From NCBI GenBank assembly GCA_005223375.1, contig RXOD01006500.1, forward strand, positions 1 to 10,165: a DNA stretch of 10,165 nucleotides. Direction: 5' to 3'. Under the pieces are notes generated by a model. It saw nothing but the letters and a program-made list of their open reading frames with translations, ran no database searches and was not told the DNA's origin. The translations under genes were made by a program, and so were the position numbers. Shown here piece by piece: positions 7,601 to 10,165 of this stretch. This DNA is from Amoebophrya sp. AT5.2 (lineage: Eukaryota; Sar; Dinophyceae; Syndiniales; Amoebophryaceae). Within the stretch, counting starts at the first letter, position 1, and the number at the start of each line of letters is the position of its first letter.

Positions 7601-10117
7601 GGGTCCTCATGTCTTTCATCATGCTAGTGGCCTGCGGCTCACCTTGATCCTTGTGCTACTAGGATCCTCCTGATCGTCGTGATTCGGCTGATCTTGCTGG
7701 ATCTCAGGGGGGATTTGGGGAACAGAGATATCAGTCTCGGGTCGAGGCCTCCACGGGCTTGATCAAGGTGCTTCTAGTTCTAATTGATCAATCGTTTAGA
7801 TCCCAGAACGTGTACTTCTTCACGTGATCGAATCGATCATTGTACTTCTTCAACGTACGAAATTGCCTCCTCCGCCCTTAGCTCGCTCTAAACTGCCCTA
7901 TGTGTTATGCCAGGACTTGTGGACAGCCGAAGAGCTATGGCGGCTCAACGGACACCCACTGTCCCGCTCTTGAGACCCCGCGCAGTCTGTCCCGCCGGCC
8001 AGCCTATAGCTCGACCGTCGGGTAAAAGCCATCAGACTGCGCAAAGTCTGAACTTACCCGTAGGTAGTTCAACATTCCTGCGCGCTTCCTTCCGCGCTTG
8101 TCTTTTTCTCGATTGTGTTTTTATCGCCATCTTTCTCGCCACACTTTGCGCATCGACCTCATTGCGCCACTTACCTTTTAGGACCACAGGAGCAGCTCTG
8201 ACCGCATCGCGACATTGACAATATTTTTTGACAATATTTTTTGACAATATTTTTTGACATCGTGACATTGACAATTGATTCCTATTCGATTTCGAATCTA
8301 TTCCCTCTCTGTTAGTTCGCACGCAGGATGGTCACCGATGTAGAATCGATTGAAGTACTTTCAAATGGGTAAGATTCATCTCGGAGGCTGCACCACAGCA
8401 TCCGACGGGCCGATCAGCTGATGGCATGAAAAAGCGTAATCGGAAACTACTCCTGTTGGCTCGATCCATCGCAAACTGTGCGGAAATGAAAATACTACAA
8501 ATTTCGCAGGTTTTCCGCGGCGACTCGAACATCCAGATCGGAACGGTTTCGATAGTGGACCCGAACGAGTTTCCGATCAAGCTGTATTTCTCGGAGGAGC
8601 GCTCCCGCTCCCTGTGGGTCCTCGACTACAAGGGCGACAACGACCTGCAAGGCACCTGGAAGAGCAACGACGGAAGTAATAAATAAATTTATGCAAACTA
8701 TGTCTTGGTTTTCTCCTGCTCTCCTCTCGGATCTAGATCATCTTTGAACCTGGTGATGTTGCGGGGAAGATTCCATTTTCTGTGCCACGCCATTTCATTG
8801 AGATTTGCGAAAATGAATCGAAGAATCGATAAGAATTTGTCCTCTCTCCTCCAGATCCGAAGGCAGACTGGAACTGGCGACGACCGGCGGTGTACAAGAA
8901 GACGGAGTGGCCGAGGTGGGGCGCCCGCGTGCTGCTCAACATTTCCGGGTCCGTAGACGGCCCGAACCGAATAGTCGCATTGGGTACGTACACCTGCTCC
9001 TACTTCTGTAGTTGTTTTTATCTCATCTCATAGTTGTCATAGCTTGTGCTGTCGGTGCTTACTAATTCAACGTAAGCGACGCTATCGAACAGGCGTGGTG
9101 ATTAACGCTGTCGGCACCCAGCAGGACCATCCGATGGTGAAGCAGATGTGGCAGGGCTCGTTGAAGTTGGACGCGGGCGACGTGCCGGAGTCAGGCGAGA
9201 TCACGGTGCCGATGGCGTGTTTGGCCGCCGCGACCCTCGGGTTGAGGGTCTGCATCGATTTGGGCTTGGACAAGAAGGAAATCATGGTCGGGACGGACCA
9301 CTCAATCGTACTAGCTACGATCTTCTATCGATGGTCTTTTACTTATATTTAACGTCGCTTTACTTTCCTCCCGCGCGACGTAACCATAACGGGAGAGCTG
9401 CAATTAGAGTCTACGAAGTGTGCGGAATTAGGGGACAAGAAAAACGGTTTATTGTTGGTTCATTCTTCCCCATCGAAATGTCCATCGCGACATCAGGTGG
9501 AGGCCCAGTTCAACAACATGTCGAGGAAAATTGCCGCGGATCTGCGTCCGATCGTGGATGTGCTGGACGACTACCGGGCGAGACTCCAGTTTCCCGTCCG
9601 CGTGACCCAGACCACCGCACACGAGAATCAGGCCACGGAGGTGGCGAGGAATTGCCGCCAGGGCGGCTACTCAACTGTCGGCGACAGAAAACTCTACGAG
9701 GCAATACAGCAGGCAGTCGAGGCAAGAGGAAATCCGGGTACTTGAACTTGTTACCTGAATGATATGACAAATCAACTGTATAAAAAAAATCAACTAGAAC
9801 TACCTATCGATGCTGATGTAAGACAGGATCTATATCATGTAGTCCACTCGAGGATCTTCGCGTTGTCGTCGGTTTCACCTTACTTTCAACATCTTCTCAT
9901 CTCTATCTCTCTGTGCTCCCACTCCAATATTCCAATTTCTTCATCCAATGGCGTTTGAACAGGCGGTCTGAACGCGCTGAAGCAGATTACGTCGATGAAC
10001 TCTGGGTACGGGCAGCCCGCCTCGTACGGGCAGTTGCAGTACGCGCAGCCGCAGTTGCAGGACGCGTACGACCCGAGTATGACCGGACCAGCTGGTATAG
10101 GTGGCCATAGCTGGTAA
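4637..10117 (+). CDS. Ten-exon gene: AEP/PrimPol-like primase-polymerase with novel C-terminal regions
   Basis: Exons: 4637-4749, 4836-5034, 5261-5687, 6095-6391, 6700-6893, 8510-8675, 8855-8983, 9093-9307, 9497-9737, 9963-10117. All nine introns are GT-AG and the phases match throughout, giving 711 residues. Residues 1-247 show AEP superfamily blocks. Motif I is FKYYQDVDVLLP (D85, D87), motif II is QYKISLHFIW (S157, H159), and motif III is D218 followed by LRMPFTDK (R228, K234). Related enzymes synthesise primers or tolerate damage by copying DNA. The D-x-D, S-x-H and D residues bind metal and nucleotide. Residues 248-345 are unassigned. Residues 346-377 are a Gly/Lys/Arg-rich, probably nucleic-acid-binding linker. 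Residues 378-660 are unassigned, Trp-rich early on (DWNWRRP near 471) and helical late. The last 50 residues are Gln/Tyr/Gly-rich. No helicase motif and no clear zinc cluster are in the main frame. The primase assignment rests on motifs only. Exons 6-10 are linked by splice phase and could in principle be a second gene. Confidence 0.75.
4750..4835 (+). other. Intron 1 of the primase-like gene (86 bases, phase 2)
   Basis: Donor GTAGAG and acceptor GGACAG. Without splicing the frame stops at TAG 4751-4753. The intron is AT-rich and contains the palindrome GATCATGATC near 4802. Confidence 0.8.
5035..5260 (+). other. Intron 2 of the primase-like gene (226 bases, phase 0)
   Basis: Donor GTACCT follows a complete GCA codon. 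Acceptor CCCAACAG precedes CTT TGG ATG. The join places the DVD motif and the SLH motif in one frame. Confidence 0.75.
5688..6094 (+). other. Intron 3 of the primase-like gene (407 bases, phase 1)
   Basis: Donor GTACCT, acceptor ACTACAG. The intron holds two hairpins: CGCTAAATT/AATTTAGCG at 5827-5835 and 5841-5849, and GCGCGGAGC/GCTCCGCGC at 5880-5888 and 5907-5915. It also has a 16-base direct repeat, TAACCCAATGGCGATG, at 6009-6024 and 6054-6069. I see no coding exon in it. AGACG occurs at both exon-intron edges, but removing one copy plus the intron would shift the frame, so the GT-AG cut is preferred. Confidence 0.7.
6392..6699 (+). other. Intron 4 of the primase-like gene (308 bases, phase 1), with an internal coding-like stretch
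   Basis: Donor GTATTC and acceptor AAACAAG. The join CAAC + GTGGCGG gives Gln-Arg-Gly-Gly and leads into the Gly/Lys linker. Between 6475 and 6672 the intron contains an open frame with two CxxC motifs, listed separately. Inside it, 6507-6534 closely resembles the start of exon 5 (6701-6728). Confidence 0.7.
6475..6675 (+). CDS. Possible alternative exon with zinc-ribbon-like CxxC...CxxC
   Basis: After TTCGCACGTAG (AG at 6474) a frame is open to TGA 6673-6675, 66 codons. It begins KTALFDCRLCGGGKRR and continues through STSCAQCGVLLLRHL, so two C-x-x-C-G knuckles are separated by about 19 residues, a spacing seen in zinc ribbons. It is in the same frame as exon 4. However, exon 4's donor at 6392 is phase 1 while this acceptor needs phase 0, so simple inclusion fails. 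It could be an alternative C-terminal exon using another donor, a relic, or chance. Confidence 0.25.
   Translation, partial: KTALFDCRLCGGGKRRGDKGAWDNSTSCAQCGVLLLRHLMGIPLYQPGIVASPPPSGLILEQLYCD
6863..6991 (+). repeat. Repeat block copy A, spanning the exon 5/intron 5 boundary
   Basis: Bases 6863-6893 are the last 31 bases of exon 5 and 6894-6991 are the start of intron 5. The block ends in GATTCCTATTCGA. Copy B (7335-7464) matches nearly throughout. Differences are one substitution near 6942, a two-base indel in the TTAGAAG/TGAAG segment, and a short change near CCAGGACCC. Confidence 0.9.
7060..7190 (+). repeat. Second segment of the intron 5 repeat, first copy
   Basis: This segment (CCTCCTCCGCCACCCCTAAC ... 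TGTCCCGCTCTT) aligns with 7866-7972 (CCTCCTCCGCCCTTAGCTCG ... TGTCCCGCTCTT), with scattered substitutions and indels. Shared landmarks include GTTATGCCAGGACTTG and CACTGTCCCGCTCTT/CTGCTGTCCCGCTCTT. It shows that the duplicated unit is several hundred bases long and older than the near-identical A/B part. Confidence 0.7.
7333..7464 (+). repeat. Repeat block copy B, with potential 33-base microexon 7333-7365
   Basis: This copy repeats the end of exon 5 exactly (7335-7365) and then the intron start. AG at 7331-7332 directly precedes CCC TGG GTC ..., and the copied GTGCTTC donor follows AAG at 7363-7365. A cassette of 33 bases, phase 0 on both sides, would therefore add P-W-V-E-A-S-T-G-L-I-K without changing frame. 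The upstream sequence TTCTATACATTAACTTAG is a passable acceptor. Confidence 0.85.
7735..7802 (+). repeat. Repeat block copy C (5' part), with potential 33-base microexon 7735-7767
   Basis: Bases 7739-7767 match the end of exon 5 exactly and the copied donor follows. The intron part lacks about eight bases (CAGCGGACT-like segment replaced by TAAT) and diverges after 7795. ATATCAG ends at 7734, so a 33-base phase-0 cassette, S-R-V-E-A-S-T-G-L-I-K, is again defined. Confidence 0.8.
7811..7852 (+). repeat. 12-base direct repeat, 30-base spacing
   Basis: TGTACTTCTTCA occurs at 7811-7822 and 7841-7852. Between them lies the palindromic GATCGAATCGATC (7826-7838). ACGTG/CACGT at 7808-7812 and 7821-7825 can pair. 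Confidence 0.7.
7866..7972 (+). repeat. Second segment of the intron 5 repeat, second copy
   Basis: This is the counterpart of 7060-7190. The end motif GATTCCTATTCGA, seen at the ends of copies A and B, recurs once more at about 8277-8289, after this copy, which may mark the right end of the unit. Confidence 0.65.
8019..8060. repeat. Nested inverted repeat inside intron 5
   Basis: Outer arms are CGGGTAA (8019-8025) and TTACCCG (8054-8060); inner arms are CAGACT (8033-8038) and AGTCTG (8045-8050). All pairs are exact and the loop is six bases. It would fold as a two-stage hairpin in RNA or single-stranded DNA. Confidence 0.6.
8217..8255 (+). repeat. Three perfect tandem copies of a 13-base unit
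   Basis: GACAATATTTTTT is repeated at 8217-8229, 8230-8242 and 8243-8255. Partial copies flank it (GACATT before, and GACATCGTGACATTGACAATT after). A minisatellite within intron 5. Confidence 0.9.
8676..8854 (+). other. Intron 6 of the primase-like gene (179 bases, phase 1)
   Basis: Donor GTAATA, acceptor CTCCTCCAG after a good pyrimidine tract. Unspliced, the frame stops at TAA 8684-8686. Confidence 0.8.
8984..9092 (+). other. Intron 7 of the primase-like gene (109 bases, phase 1)
   Basis: Donor GTACGT, acceptor TCGAACAG. The codon GGC is formed across the junction. Confidence 0.8.
9308..9496 (+). other. Intron 8 of the primase-like gene (189 bases, phase 0)
   Basis: Donor GTACTAG follows a complete ATC codon; acceptor GACATCAG precedes GTG GAG GCC. 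The same GTACTAG heptamer occurs at 941 in the membrane-protein gene. An earlier donor (GTCGGG at about 9286) is a weaker alternative. Confidence 0.65.
9738..9962 (+). other. Intron 9 of the primase-like gene (225 bases, phase 1)
   Basis: Donor GTACTT, acceptor TTTGAACAG. Unspliced, the frame stops at TGA 9743-9745. Exon 10 begins after G9962 and encodes the Gln/Tyr/Gly-rich tail. Confidence 0.8.
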
Positions 10118-10165
10118 GTAGTTCGTGATGGGTCCCGACTTGGGTGGCGGACTGCACTAGGTGGC

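Larger units (their letters stand above)
6894..8509 (+). other. Intron 5 of the primase-like gene (1616 bases, phase 0), repeat-built
   Basis: Donor GTGCTTC follows AAG at 6891-6893; acceptor AATTTCGCAG ends at 8509. It is several times longer than the other introns. Most of it is explained by copies of one block listed separately, plus a tandem repeat and hairpins. Frames opened by ATG at 6914-7288 and 7907-8218 and by non-ATG starts at 7248-7430 fall on repeat sequence and are not supported as genes. Confidence 0.75.

Noticed and set aside
8217..8255. CRISPR-like array
   Set aside because: The 13-base units are directly adjacent with no spacers. It is a minisatellite in a eukaryotic intron.
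8426..8509. ATG 8426 as start of a separate gene running into exon 6
   Set aside because: The acceptor AATTTCGCAG at 8509 and the phase-0 match to exon 5 explain the coding signal better. The stretch before 8510 is AT-rich and unlike the exons.
1..10165. Bacterial or phage operon interpretation
   Set aside because: Coding frames are interrupted by stops and are rejoined only by GT-AG excision with matching phases. No ribosome-binding-site pattern or long uninterrupted genes occur.

Overview
The window looks like nuclear DNA from an intron-rich microbial eukaryote. Every convincing coding stretch is on the + strand. Coding runs are short, GC-rich at third positions, and separated by stop-rich AT-leaning DNA. 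They are bounded by GT...AG signals whose phases agree, as at all nine junctions of the largest gene. Pyrimidine-rich tracts ending in AG sit just upstream of two predicted start codons (598 and 4619). This fits spliced-leader acceptors or 5' UTR introns. A dinoflagellate-like alveolate lineage is a guess from this layout, not a demonstrated identity. I see no rRNA, tRNA, CRISPR, IS element or prokaryotic signal.

Layout: 1-190 holds a diverged direct repeat and a strong hairpin. 95-421 may be the last exon of a gene entering from the left. 600-2357 is a multi-exon gene for an unrecognised polytopic membrane protein. 2418-3072 is a compact three-exon gene for an unrecognised small protein of about 98 residues with a hydrophobic N-terminus. 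3397-4467 is a doubtful small gene containing an apparent +1 frame change and a candidate last exon with a CxxC motif. 4637-10117 is the main gene: ten exons and nine GT-AG introns give a 711-residue reading frame without internal stops.

The N-terminal third of the 711-residue protein carries the three motif blocks of the archaeo-eukaryotic primase (AEP/PrimPol) superfamily: DVD at 85-87, SLH at 157-159, and D218 followed by an R-M-P-x-x-x-K block. It continues into a Gly/Lys/Arg-rich linker, two regions I cannot assign, and a Gln/Tyr/Gly-rich tail. It is probably a nucleic-acid polymerase or primase of unusual architecture.

Intron 5 of this gene (6894-8509) is built largely from repeated copies of one block. 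Two copies carry the last 29-31 bases of exon 5 together with its splice donor, and each is preceded by an AG that would define a 33-base, phase-0 microexon. Intron 4 contains a separate open stretch with two CxxC motifs. These two introns, and a 9-base in-frame direct repeat flanking the first intron of the 2418-3072 gene, are the most interesting structures here.

No operon-like functional link between the four genes is evident; they are simply co-oriented neighbours. All splice predictions are by eye and untested.
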